Assembly (NCBI RefSeq): GCF_009727055.1 | Contig: NC_052359.1 | Location: 62,877,792 to 62,941,791 of the forward strand | Direction of reading: 5' to 3' | Length of the DNA stretch: 64,000 nt | Origin: Benincasa hispida | Taxonomy: Eukaryota; Streptophyta; Magnoliopsida; Cucurbitales; Cucurbitaceae | Shown: piece after piece, positions 35,315 through 47,109 of the stretch | Layout of the letters: each line of letters starts with the position of its first letter | Position numbering within the stretch: the first letter of the stretch is position 1 | Translations under genes and position numbers: made by a program | The notes under the pieces: model-generated | Seen by the model: only the letters and a program-made list of their open reading frames with translations | Told to the model about the DNA's origin: nothing | The model's database searches: none

Positions 35315-36949
35315 CATGAACCCCGTGTGACATCTAGTTTCGCAATGACGCTTCAAAGATTTAGGACAAAAGCCGCTGAAGGGAGGTAAGTTATCCCTCC
35401 TCTGAATTGAGAAGTTCTCAACCAATCATTAATACCAGAACAACTCTTACTCCTATAATAACTAGCCATCATTGATTTGGCCAAGAGAACATTAACTTAC
35501 TTAATAGTCTCCCGTAAGTGTGACCCACCATTTTAAGCCCTAGAGGTCCATCCCAAAAGGCCATCCGAAGGGGAAAAAATCCGACTGAGGCAAAACCTAA
35601 AGCGACTCTATCCATTTTTGGAGTTCACCTTGATATTGACCAACTGTACAAAACCCTTCCGAAGGGGGATGCTCCGAAGGCGACACGAGGGCGTACAGAA
35701 TGATCTCACGGTGTGAACCAATGTCAGAGACCATAGGATGTGTTGACACACACCCTTCACCCATTTACTATAAACACTCTCTCCGTTCACCTTGATATGA
35801 CTCATGCAAACACCATCCGAAGGGGAATGCATCCTGGGCACCACGAGGCCAAACATGAATATCATAGTATGAACACACAGGGAGAAATGTGAGTGGAATC
35901 ATAGACCTATCTGATACGCCTTTTACTCCCACTGAGTATTTTATAACTTAGGGTTTAGCTTTCTTAGACAAACACGGCTTAGGATTTTAACTAAGTGACT
36001 TTTAGGTTTGCCCAAGAGCAACTTTTACCTTGGATAGTGAAACAACTTTTGATCATCATCCATTAAACTCTTTAACAGAGTCTTTGACCAAATCGTCACA
36101 TGCTTGTTGAAAATCTATCTAATTCACCTTTCCAGGTAGGTTTCCAGGTAGGGGTGTTACGTTTCTGTCAACTTAAGAAACCAAGCCTAGCCAGAACCCG
36201 CCTTAGACAAAAGGTCCCTTATAAATAGGTTTACAACAAATTTAATCAATTTAATCTTATTAAACCGATTTTAAAAGATTAATCTAGGTTAGTAAATTTT
36301 TTAGAACCATTTGAACTTAGGTCTATCTCAATCCAATTTTAAAACCCTTTTAAAAAACTTGAGATCACCCTAAGTTCGCATGCAACTCTGAATTATTGAT
36401 TTTAGGTCTAATTTCTTTTTTAACACTTATAAACGGAAACAACCACAATGCTAAGCTAACACATACAAGGCATTCATAATGCTTGTAAACAGCCTAAGTG
36501 TCATGCTCAATGCATTGTTCATTCATTGCTACTTCTTTTATATAATACTTATACAAAACAACAATGAAACAAGTAAAACATGTTTCCATTCACCCTTAGA
36601 CTATAACACTTATAATAAAAGGATGATGCATATTAATGCTCACGACATGCAAAATATAACTCTTATATTTCATGATGCATACGCATGCTTTCAAGTAATT
36701 TCTTCATGCAATATTATAACATTTATAATACATGATGCATGGATAATTGCACAACTTAAGGTGGGTTTTAACTATATGACAAACACTTTGGCATATAAGA
36801 ACCATACATCACATGTATAAACAACTAAAGTTGATGAATCGGGTAAAATTTCCTTAAAATCACAAAAATAAAGCCAACTATTACAAAGACAAGGAGTCTC
36901 CGGTTCAAATAGGTCTGGGTCTTGAACCGCTCGGGCAAAGCATCGTTTC

Positions 36950-37540
36950 TCCAACCATCGTGTACTAAGCACCCCGCGATCGTCTATATGATAAAACAAA
37001 CGCTTTGCTCTATCGTTTACTAGCGCTCCCAGAGCTAAACGATCATTTAACATTTACTATACGATCGTCTAGAAATCGAAACGATCGTTTAACTATTACT
37101 ACATGATCCTGTACCTTTACTAAGCGATGAAGACTGAAGTACACAATCGCTTAGCGTGCTCCGCACAACGCCCGCCTTTCGCGATCGTCTAAATGACTAC
37201 GATGCCGCGAAGCACCATCACCTAAGCGATCGCTTAGCTAGCGCCTCTGTATCGCATATGCGCGATCGCATAGGTAGTAGCTAAGCGATGAAGCTTGCTA
37301 ACTACATGATCGTCTTGTGTGCGACTTCTACTAAACGATGAGCATCGCATGCTCCCACTATGATCATCTACCTTCAATGCCTACGGGATCGGGCAACCAA
37401 TGCTACGCGATATGGTAAATGATTTACCCCATCGCTTAGCATTAGCTAAACTATAGTTTAGAATATACTATACAATTGTCTAGAAAAATCTAAATGATCA
37501 TTTAGTTAAATCCCAACGATCGGTTACCTAAGGTTACATG
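36950..37540. repeat. ACGATCG motif array in the leader of element B
   Basis: Roughly twenty variants of [ACT]CGATCGTTTAG, its inverse CTAAACGATCG, and the related GCGATGAAGC/TACGCGATA words recur at irregular 15-45 bp spacing. Equivalent leader blocks are at 3570-3798 plus 5011-5300 (element D) and 41890-42240 (element C). Confidence 0.8.
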
Positions 37541-37872
37541 ATCCGACCAACACTTGGTCTTCTTCGTCGTTGAGAACTGCATCGCCATGCATCAAAGCTT
37601 CATCATGAACGACTCGACGAACTCAAACTTTTTGAATTATAGACTCGATTGCAATGTTAATGTCGCCCAAAAACACAGGGGCCCTTACAATTAACACTTT
37701 GTAATACCGAAAGCTTGAACAAAAAGGCAATTTCAACCCGAAACATTTATCAACACAACCACAGATGCAGAAAATAGTTAACCACAAATGCAGAAACCCA
37801 CTGCGACTGTAAAATGCGTTCAGTTCAGAGTTGTATGCAGACTTAGGGCCCATGTAACAGCTCAAACGATAT

Positions 37873-39730
37873 CCAAAGCACCTCGATAGTGTCGAGTTGA
37901 GTATGACACCACCAACAAGGCTACCTTGATATTCTCGGTGTGAAAATCCAAAGGGTGGGCTCTTTTCGGACTTGGAATGAGGCAAACAAAGGAGGAAGCA
38001 CCGCGTGTACACGACTGGGCAAGTGGGAGATGGTGGAGACCTATCGTATAGGTCAATGCCCAATCGTTTAGCTAAAGCTATGCGATTGTTTAACTTATCG
38101 TTTAGCTCAGTCTGTCGCTTACAGACACTACATGATCGTTTACTTTGGGCAAGCAATCGTCTAGCAAAACTATGCGATCATTTAGTAAATACAATACGAT
38201 CGTTTAGCTCGCCACTGCATGATCGTTTAGCTCATCTAAGCCGTCGTTTAGTAAATCCGTATTTACTTGACGACTACCGTGAGATCCTTTGCGTGAGAGA
38301 GAAATCTCCAAAACCTTTTTATGAAAACATTTTCAACAGTTTGTAAATCTTACTAAAATTAGGAAAACCATTTTCCTTTTATCTCACGGTTACCATGTAA
38401 ATCCATCAACCACCCACTCAATTGGTTATTAAAGAAGAATTAATTATCCAATAATTAATATTATTACAAATATAAATGATAACCAACTTATCATACTATA
38501 TTTACAACCTATAGTTTTAATATTTCATCTCTCATAAAACATATAAATCATAGGTTTTTTTCTATTCCATGGTACTTAATGTAAATCTCATTTACATCAA
38601 TCCTCCACTAGATGTATCTCATACATCATACTGATTATATCATATATAATCAAAATACCTCTTGTCAATTTGAACATTTCAAATCAACACCAAGAACTGA
38701 TCCTCGACTGAATCCATTGAGCTACCAAGGGGACCTCATGGACCTGTAGCTCGAAGCTCTAATGGTACGTGAATAACTAATTAAACTCTTTAGTCACGGG
38801 ATCTTCCATCCGTTAACTGCCAGACACTCCACTAAAGACCAACAGCTGAACTCTTCTTACTACAGATATATTATGTATCCATCTTAACCAATCAGCAGTG
38901 CGACAACCCTTCACAAATCAATCGTAAGTACAGCTGGGCCAATAACTGTTATGCCCCTGTAGTTACATCTGTCTCCTTAAGTACCATTGATCCCTCTAAT
39001 GAACATAAGTCATAGTTCTACTATGACTGAGTCTTCTCTTCCAAAGAGAAGCTATAGCTACTATGTTCAAGCCCCAGAATCAGCCCTTTAAGGAAGCAAT
39101 CTCTCTACTTATCCCTACTTCGGGAAAGGAGTGAATTCCATCTTGTGGATTGAGTTCTCAGCTCTCAGATCAGACAAGTCCCCAAAAAGTTAGGCATGTT
39201 GAGTTGGCAATCTGGCCACTCTCACCCATACTAATCAAAGGACTGCCCTCAAAGGTAGAAGTTCCCAAAACACTCGGTCGTGTCACCTATGGTCATTTAG
39301 GTGAGATGTAAGTCTCTAGTATTAACAGCGTTATATATAGAGTCTAATCATCTCGCGGTCTAGGTCTTATACAAACTCTTTGTATAGGACACCCCCGCTC
39401 GCATGTCTTCACATGAAAGGTCAGGATCTACCATCTGTAGTAGTTTACAACACTTGTAAACCTCTACAAAGTGGGTCGTATCTGTAGTGTCACCAGGATC
39501 GGGTATCCCACCTTAATCCTTATACTATAGACCTATTTAGGTTATCACTTAAGGCATGATCCACTTGTATATCACATATACATGCTTAAGTTCGCATAAG
39601 ATAACCAAGGAGCTTTGTTTATTGGATATGAGTAAATGCCAGAATTAAATGACACTTATTTTATTCATAAACAATGTGTATCTTTATAAAACAATGAGAT
39701 TCGAGGAGAATTAGGACACCAATCCCAACA
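37873..39730 (-). mobile_element. 5' LTR of copia element B (5'-trimmed)
   Basis: The LTR begins inside the family at CCAAAGCACCTCGATAGTG (counterpart of about 17660) and runs to CCAATCCCAACA at 39730. About 340 bp of the distal part and the PBS are missing. It preserves the empty site of the Athila insertion: CCACCAACAAGGCTACCTTG at about 37908-37925. A motif array lies at 38030-38280. Confidence 0.85.
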
Positions 39731-40132
39731 GCTCAGAACATGTTCACGAACATATGTGCCTTTCTTCATTTTGGAGTTGAAGATGCATTTCAGAGCTTCA
39801 TGTTTGAGTTATCCAGACGGTTGTCCGAACATTCCCCGCAGGGACTCCATGATCTCATGCGCCAAGACCATATGCTCATGCTTCTTGGCCAGAACGTCAT
39901 TTAGATTGGCTAAGCTGTAAGCTCAGTCCTTTTCGTTCGTCCGTGTCCATCGCTCATAAGCCTCCCAAACATTTTGAGTGGCGTTCTGAGTCAGAATAGG
40001 AGGAAACTCCTTCGTAAGGACGAACCTTAAGTCATTGATGATTAAAATTGTAGTTATCGTGTGTTTCCAACTAGCGTAATTCTTGCTAGTCAACTTATCG
40101 ACACTTAAAAGAGCTAATGTGGCTGTAGCCAT
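39731..40132 (-). pseudogene. Copia element C gag, N-terminal part
   Basis: The start MATATLALLSVDKLTSKNYA (40132) runs to FVLTKEFPPILTQNATQNVW and AYERW, followed out of frame by ALKCIFNSKMKKG and YVREHVLS at 39731. This is the standard N-terminal region of plant copia gag (structural particle protein). Element B's LTR starts right after VREHVLS. The continuation AEMNGSHIDEG is found 22 kb away at about 17270, so B inserted into this gag. The flanks GCTCA (39731-39735) and ATTCA (17313-17317) would be the decayed 5-bp duplication (3 of 5 bases). Confidence 0.82.
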
Positions 40133-40280
40133 ATTACGTTGTTGAAAAACAGAACAAACTTAATGAGTCTATGCATTACCACTTTTAGCACCAATTTTAC
40201 TTTTAGCAAAATAGTTTCTATGTACCCTAAGTGAAAAGACATCTATTTTGCAATGATGCCCCAGTGAGACAAAACAAAAG

Positions 40281-40318
40281 CTGTCTCTTATACACATCTA
40301 GATGTGTATAAGAGACAG
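40281..40318. other. Nextera/Tn5 mosaic-end junction (library adapter in the assembly)
   Basis: CTGTCTCTTATACACATCT (40281-40299) is followed at once by its inverse, AGATGTGTATAAGAGACAG (40300-40318). These are the 19-bp Tn5 mosaic ends in the exact arrangement of the Nextera mate-pair junction adapter. Near-identical host words flank it on both sides (AGACAAAACAAAAG and AGGCAAAACAAAAG). Confidence 0.97.
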
Positions 40319-41349
40319 AGGCAAAACAAAAGTCACCGGTGGGGTGATCAGATGCACCTTCACTGGGATGAGACATTCTCAACCATTAAGCAGAAACAAC
40401 TTTTGTAACTAACACTAACAGTCACCATTTTTCGGTCTAGAACTGTTAATCTTTAATAATTTTGCGTAAGTGTAACCCCTCATTTTTTGCCCCAGAGTCT
40501 CACCCTAATGCGCCCACCATAGGGAAAAAGCAGATTAGGACGAGAGACTAAAGTGACCTTATCCTATACAGGAGATTAGATAAAGAGTCGTGCAAAACTT
40601 CCATCTTATAGGGGGGACACTTCCAGGGTGCCTCGAGGCGTTGGACAGAAACGTTATCCAACCTAATGAGAGAGACCATGAGATATGTTGTCACACGTCT
40701 CGTTCCCACTTACTATGAACATTCTCTCCATTCACCTTGGTATTGACCTACCTAAACACCATTCTTTATGGGGACACTCACAGGCTGCCTTGAGGCCGAT
40801 GATAGTTCTCATGGTGTGAACATAAAGGGAGAAACGTGAAGAGGTTTAAGTGAAGTATCATATACCCCAAGTACCTCCCACTGAATGTTTTACCTAGGGA
40901 TTCATTAACTTAGATCATTCAGCTACTAATTTTATCTAAGTATGTTTAATTTTCTAAAAAACAACTCTTGTCTTTGATATTAAACAAGTTCAAGTCAAGT
41001 CCCATTAAACTTGTTAACGGACTATCCTCAAATTTGTATGCATGGATCAAATCTATCTAATTCACCTTTTCAAATAGGTTCCCAGGTAGGGATGTTCCGT
41101 TTCTGCCAATTTAAGTACCTCAGCCTAGACAGAACCCACCTTAGACAAAAGGTCCCTGATAGATAGATTTGCTACATATTTAATCTTTTATTAGTTAATT
41201 TAATCCTATTAAATTGATTAAAGGATTAAACCTTAGGTTTGTAATCTCATTAGAACCGTGATCTTAGGTCTATCTCCATCAAGTTTTAAAACTCTTTTAA
41301 AACCATGATTCAAGCCTAAGTTCGCATGCATGTCTTTCTTATTGATTTA

Positions 41350-41740
41350 GTTCTAATTTCCCTTATAACTCTTATAAAAGAAACAACCAAAACCATCCAC
41401 ACTGCTATGCATAACTAGCTATTTATAACTCTTATAAATTTAACCTATGTGTCATACTTCATGTAATGTCCATTCATTACTATATATAACACTTATATAC
41501 TTGGTAATGAACTAAGCATACATGCTTCCATATATATTTATACTATAATACTTATAATATAAAGATGATGTATGAATATGCTTAATGCATGCATAAATAT
41601 AACTCTTAAATTATATGATGCATGAACATGCTCTTGAAGTAATTTAATCATGCAAACTACTATATCATAACTCTTACAATATAGAGATGATGCATGACCA
41701 ATGCATAACCTAAGGTAGGATTTCAACTATATGGCATACT
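41350..41740. repeat. ATAACTCTTATAA repeats in the leader of element C
   Basis: Related words such as ATAACTCTTATAAA, ATAACACTTATATA, ATAATACTTATAATAT and ATAACTCTTACAATAT recur about every 40-60 bp, each usually followed by GATGCATG or CATGCTT words. The same array is at about 36420-36760 in element B. Confidence 0.7.
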
Positions 41741-42546
41741 ATATAACATATAACATATATCTTCTCCACAATTAATGGACCGAGATGATTAGCCTAAAAA
41801 ATGGGAAATAAATTCTATTGATTACATAAAACCATTGAACAAACCGGTTCACAAGCGAACCAGGTCTTGAACTGCCCGGGTGAAGCCTTCCTGATCGTTT
41901 AGTAAATTAGGCGAGTAACCATGATCGCTTCGCTACGATCGAGTACCATTTACAATGCGATGAAGCATGAGGCCACTCAATCGTTTAGCACACTAATTTA
42001 AAACAATGCAAATCTAAACAATCGTTTAGACGACTACAATGTTGTGATGCATGATCGTCTAGTTGATAGAATAACAAGCGTCAAGTAACAACTACTATGT
42101 GATCGTGTAGTCAGTGACTAAGCGATGAAGCTTGTTAAGCTACAAGATCGTTTAGTGCACGTGTTTTTACCTTATAACCGAATATCTCATACTCAACGAT
42201 CGCTTACCCCCATCGTTTACACGATATGACCAACGCTTGGTCTTCTTCTTCCTCGAAGTAATGCACAACTCCTTGCTTTGAAGCTTCATCACGAGTGACT
42301 CATACTAACTCAAACACTTTGAATTACAAATTCGATAGCAAGTTAATATGCCCAAAAACATAGGGGCCCTTACAATTAACTTTCAAATGTAAAAGAATTC
42401 AAGAATTAGAAGCAACCATCCCAGAAACTCTATTGATCCACATCCACAAACATATTTAACACTTAAACAGAATGCAGACTTACTTACACCCACCAAGAAT
42501 GCAAATGCTATTCTATACATCAATGGATTTGGAATATCAGAACCTA

Positions 42547-42558
42547 GCTCTAATACCA
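42547..42558 (-). other. Primer binding site of copia C
   Basis: On the minus strand, TGGTATTAGAGC lies two bases from the LTR end (TTCCTTCA|AT). It is one transition away from the tRNA-Met site TGGTATCAGAGC found in element A. Confidence 0.85.
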
Positions 42559-42560
42559 AT

Positions 42561-44701
42561 TGAAGGAACTCTTATCAAAGAGAACCCATGAGCAGAAGCA
42601 CAATCAATCCAAATTCATTGTGACAGAATTATAAGTATTCACAAACATACAAACTAGTTATGCATCTTTAACAAAATTACGGCATGCTTTCGAGATTAAA
42701 TACAAAAGGAGTGAGAGACTTACCTTTGAAGAACTCTTCTTCCATAGATCTCTCGCTCTAGTGAAGAACTTGGAACAACTACCTTTTGTTGTCGCTTAGA
42801 ATGCCAACCCAATCGTCTGGTCAATCACGAACAATCTTCTCCATGAATAGGCAACCTCTTGGACACCACTACTCGGCAACCTTGGTATTCCCAGAGTGAG
42901 AATCTAGGAGGTGTGGGCTCTGTTATGAATTTGGTAGAGGGTTGGAGGAAACTATGATCGCACTATACGACCAAGCTAGTGGGAGAATGAATTGTCTATC
43001 ATAAAGACTTTGTGTGCTTGATCGTTTAGTAAAACTCAGCAGGTACACGATCGTTTAGGAAAATAGGCATGATTGTTTACACGATTGTTTAGTGAATCTT
43101 GCTTGCAATGCAATCGTTTAGTAAAATGCTACACGATCATTTAGTCAAAGGCGCATGTACACGAACGTTTAAACAAACACTCGAAGGCTGTCGTATAGTC
43201 TCTCGTGAACTAAACGATTAGCAGTGTACTAAATGAAGCGATTCTTACCAAAATGAAAACATTTTTCATTTTATCCTTCAGTTATGAAAACTGAAAATAA
43301 CCTCCCACTTTCACGCACGGCTAAAGGAGAAACCACCCACAATTATCGCATAATTGTTTTAATTATAAATAAATATAATAACTAACTTATAATATTATAT
43401 TTATAACATATAGTTTTAATATCACATCATATGTAACATTTAAACCATAGTCATTTTCTCCTTTACTTGATATAAATCATATTTATATCAAATTCCTCCA
43501 ATTAATGTATCTCATACATCATGTCGACTATATCATATATAATTGAACCAGTTTAATCATATCATATATAATCAAACTCCCTCTTGTCAATTTAAACACT
43601 TCAAACTTACCCAAAAACTGATTCTCAACTTGAATCCATTAGCTACAAGGGGACCTTATGGACATGTAACTTGAAGCTCCAACAGTACGTGAATAGCTGA
43701 CTAATCTTTTTAGTCATGAGATCCACCATCCGTTAACTGTCGAGCACTCCACTAAAGACTGACAATTGCATTCTTCTCACTATAGGTATATTTCTGTGTC
43801 CATCGGATATAACCAGTCAACAGTACAATAACCCTTCACAGATCGCTCATAAGTACAACTGCACCAATTTACCGTTTTGCCCCTGTAGTTACATCTAACT
43901 CCTTAAGTACCATTGATCCCTCTAATGAACAATACAACATAGTTCTACTATGAGTGGACACCTCTCGGGCCATGAGAAGGTGTGTGGCGCCACATCGTTC
44001 AAGCCCCGGAATAAGTCTTTATGGGAGCAATCTATCTACTTACCCCTGCTTCAGGGAATGAGTGAATTTCATCTTGTGTAGCTGAGTTTTCAACTCCCCA
44101 ATCAGACGAATCCTCAAAGTGGTAGGTTTGAGTCGGCAATCTGGTCACACCCATGCAAATCAAAAGACTGTCCTCATAGGCAAGAGTTCCCAACTCACTC
44201 AGGATTAAGGTCATGTTATCTATGGTCATCCTAGTGAAATGAAAGTCTCTGTCATGAACAACGTTATATAACGAGACTAAACACTTCGTGGTCTTATCTT
44301 ATACAAACTCCTTTATATAGGACACCCCCGTTCGCATGTCTCCACATGAATGATCAGGATCAAACCATCTGTAGCACGTCATAATACTTGTAACTATCTA
44401 TAAAGCGGGGCGTATCCGTAGCGTCACCAGGATAAGGTTTCCCTCCTATATCCATATACTCAGACCATTTAGGTTATCACTTAAGGCATGATCCACTTAT
44501 ATGTCTCCATATACATGCTTAAGTTACAACGACAACCAGGGATCTTAGTTTATTGGTTTGTGGTAAATGCAAATAAAATATCTCATATTTCATAGACAAC
44601 AGTGATGAAAATATCTCATATTATTACATCACAAGAATTTGTTCATACAAGTGTTTACTAACTATAGGATCCTACGAGAGTTTAGGGTATCAATCCTAAC
44701 A
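42561..44701 (-). mobile_element. 5' LTR of copia element C
   Basis: In plus reading the LTR runs from TGAAGGAACTCTTATC to ATCAATCCTAACA (2141 bp, TG...CA on the minus strand). It contains an ACGATCGTTTAG array at 42950-43240 and the same landmark order as the other LTRs here (ATCATATATAATTGAACC, GGACACCCCCGTTCG, TTATTGG). Internally it abuts the PBS. Externally it abuts hAT transposase codons at 44702, so element C is inserted in a hAT gene. Confidence 0.88.
42950..43240. repeat. ACGATCG motif array in the LTR of element C
   Basis: Variants such as TTGATCGTTTAGTAAAA, ACACGATCGTTTAGGAAAA and ACACGATCATTTAGTCAAA occur about every 25-35 bp. Counterparts in other LTRs are at 2770-2960, 6150-6320, 28160-28450, 34250-34370 and 38030-38280. 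Confidence 0.8.
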
Positions 44702-45840
44702 ATAAGGTGGAACTCTACTTATCTTATGCTTGAGCATGCACTCAAAATTGATAAAGCTTTTCAAATATTAGAGAAAGAGGAGTTGGATTATTAGGACTAT
44801 TTTGCTGAAGATGATCATGGAAAGAATAGGGTAAGGCCACCAAGTAATTCTGATTGGAAAAATATTGAAGTGTTTGTCATATATTTGAAGGTATTCTATG
44901 ATGTCACTATGAAGATAAATGGTTCTTTATATGTGACTGCAAATTCTTACTTTCATGAGATGTGGGGTATTAATAAGCTTTTAATTCGTTGGAGCAAAGC
45001 GCATAACTCTATTTCGTGTACTATGGTTATAAATATGAAGGCAAAGTATGACAGATATTGGGGTTCATTTGAAAAAATTAATAAGCTTGTATTTCTAGCT
45101 GTGGTGCTTGATCCACGTTACAAATTAGATTATGTATGCCTTTTGCTTTGAAAGTGTTTATGATGATGCTATGGCTAAAGCTCTTGTTGATGGGATTGAA
45201 GCTTATTTGATGCGTTTGTATAATTTTTACAAATCACAAGTCGATGCCTTTGGTGATGATTTGAGTGTCCAAATTGTATTTATGAACAAGTTGAATCAAG
45301 TGATAGTTCAAGACTATTGAGTTCGAGAATTATTGTTGAGACTGACTTAAGTGGTCTTGTATTATCACGATACAAGAGAAGAAGAGAAGAAAAACATACT
45401 TTAGAATTGAGGAATGATGTGGATTGATATTTGTGAAGAGCTAAGTGATCATTTTGATGTTTTGGGTTGGTGGAAACTAAATGGCCATAAATACCAAGTT
45501 TTATAAAAAATTGCTCAAGATGTTTTTATCGTTCAAGTGTCTACTGTGCCTTCTAAATCAGTATTTAGTACATGATGGAGGATTTTTTTATCCTTTTAGA
45601 AGTTCATTATCACCTAAAACAGTGGAAGCTTTGATTTGTACACAAAATTGGATCCGTGGTAAAACATTCTTATTCGATCTTCCTTCACAGCTTGAAGAAA
45701 AGGAGATTTGTGAAAAAATTGAGAGTGGTAAGTGGTGCCTCCAACTTAATTGTTATTCATTTGTTGCAATTTACTATGCATTTTTGTATGACATTATATA
45801 CCTTTATATTGTTTTTCTAGATAATGTCTAGCCCTCCATC
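44702..45840 (+). pseudogene. hAT-family transposase, C-terminal half (broken)
   Basis: Reading from about 44705, the motif RWNSTYLMLEHALKIDKAFQ is typical of plant hAT (RICESLEEPER/Ac-like) transposases. A stop follows LDY. Further motifs are VFVIYLKVFYDVT, NSYFHEMWGI, KYDRYWG, LAVVLDPRYKLDYV (to 45151) and ALVDGIEAYLMRLY (45132-45320). The C-terminal dimerisation domain follows in pieces: WWKLNGHKYQ (about 45468), STVPSKSVFST and FRSSLSPKTVEALICTQNWI (to about 45660). At least three frame breaks make it a fossil. The N-terminal half, including any BED finger, is cut off by copia element C at 44701. Confidence 0.88.
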
Positions 45841-46497
45841 ATAATACAAAAATGAAACTCTACGGGTTGACAATTTTCATGGTAAGTTGAATACTTACAT
45901 GATATATCTTTTTATTGTTTATTGTTGATTTATTTTATTTAAACTAACTTGGATTTTTTTTTTTTTTAATTTTCAAAACTAAGTCGAATGCTCGGGATGC
46001 TAATAATTGTGGTTTTAGAAGTTTGGTTCATAATTTAGTCGTTGGCTGTTGTTATGTAATTCTATAGGATTAAGAACTTATGTGGTTATGTATTGTATTC
46101 TATTAATGTTGTACTTTATGTTTGTGTCTAACTATTAACTATGGATTCATGGATATGTGGTTTCACAAATATGGATAATTGTACTTTATGTTTTAGAAAT
46201 TCGATTCACGGATATGTTTGTGACTATGGATTATAGATATACCAATTAATATTTAAAGACTATTTTACGTTTATATTTATCTTGAATCAATGTTTTTATA
46301 ATGATTGGGTTGTTGTAAGATTTCTTAATCTACCAAAAACAGGAGGAAAAAAAAACATAACCCGACAAGACAAGACAACCCAACCCAACCCAACCCAAAT
46401 TTTAAGGGTTTGGTTGGGTTGGTACCCTATTCGGGTTACTCGGGTAGCCAATCCCACCAACCCGATAAAAAATACCCCCAACCCATGAACACCCCTA
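45841..46497 (+). mobile_element. 3' end of the hAT element with CCCAA-rich subterminal repeat
   Basis: Non-coding DNA leads to a (CCCAA)n stretch at about 46378-46400, alternating GGGTT/ACCC words to 46480, and the terminal CCCATGAACACCCCTA. The inverse, TAGGGGTGTTCATGGG, is a familiar hAT terminal inverted repeat in plants. A possible 8-bp target copy is ATAATTTT (46498-46505), which cannot be verified because the other end is outside the window. Confidence 0.65.
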
Positions 46498-47105
46498 ATA
46501 ATTTTATTAACTCAAGCTTACAATTTACAGAGATTGGAGGCTGCCTTAACTACATCAATAAAGATAATAAGAGAAAGTAAAAATCGAGATTAGGTAGACT
46601 ATGAGATTTAGCTACCAACTAATAATAAATACAACTAAAGTCAATACATGTTACCAAGTACAACAGAGAATAATCCATACGGTCATCTCAACAATTTTTA
46701 TGTCGTAACACTAACTAAATGTCAATTACAACGTGATATAAGTGTTGATTAATGAGTCCAAATTTATTATATACAAAAGTAAAACTTTGGTTTTGTTGGA
46801 CATTAAATTTAAATTTAAATAATTGGATCTTAAAAGTTTTCTAAAATTGAAGAATTTATTAGACACTTGTGAGGGTTCAAGAATCAAACACAAAAACTTT
46901 CTAGATTCAACATGTTAGAATTTTTATTTTTATTTTTATTGTTATTTTTTCTAACTTCAATCTATAGTAAATGCGTAAAAGTATTTACAATTTTGAATTA
47001 TAGAATAAAAAATAAGTTTGAGAAGGGGAGTTGCTCCAACCCTGATTGTGGAATCGAAGTCGGTGATATAATGCATGATCTCGTCATCCACCGACCTTTA
47101 TGAAA
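46498..47105. other. AT-rich intergenic DNA
   Basis: I see no gene, RNA or clear repeat here. The 63-aa ORF at 46912-47103 has a T-rich start and no recognisable domain. Confidence 0.5.
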
Positions 47106-47109
47106 TAGA

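Larger units (their letters stand above)
34892..37872 (-). mobile_element. Copia element B: protease edge and long leader, gag deleted
   Basis: The stretch 34897-35040 is protease-edge sequence (counterpart of 16700-16830). The rest parallels element C's leader (40140-42560): AACCTTTTGTC-type blocks at about 35930-36230, ATAACACTTATAA repeats at 36420-36830, GGTCTTGAACCGCTCGGGC, and an ACGATCG motif array at 36950-37540. No gag coding region is found, so gag is deleted. The ORFs in it (35608-35865, 36479-36820, 36772-37053) are not genes. A single N with a flanking 68-bp duplication lies at 35178-35314. Confidence 0.75.
40133..42560 (-). other. Leader of copia element C
   Basis: This untranslated region lies between the 5' LTR and gag. 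From left to right it holds the adapter-like block at 40281-40318, ATAACTCTTATAA repeats at 41350-41740, and an ACGATCG motif array at 41890-42240. The PBS is at 42547-42558. The 62-aa ORF at 41538-41726 overlaps the repeats and is not a gene. Confidence 0.75.

Noticed and set aside
36950..43240. Regularly repeated CGATCG words suggestive of a CRISPR-like array
   Set aside because: Spacing is irregular, units are degenerate and in both orientations, and they lie inside plant LTR retrotransposons. There are no unique spacers.
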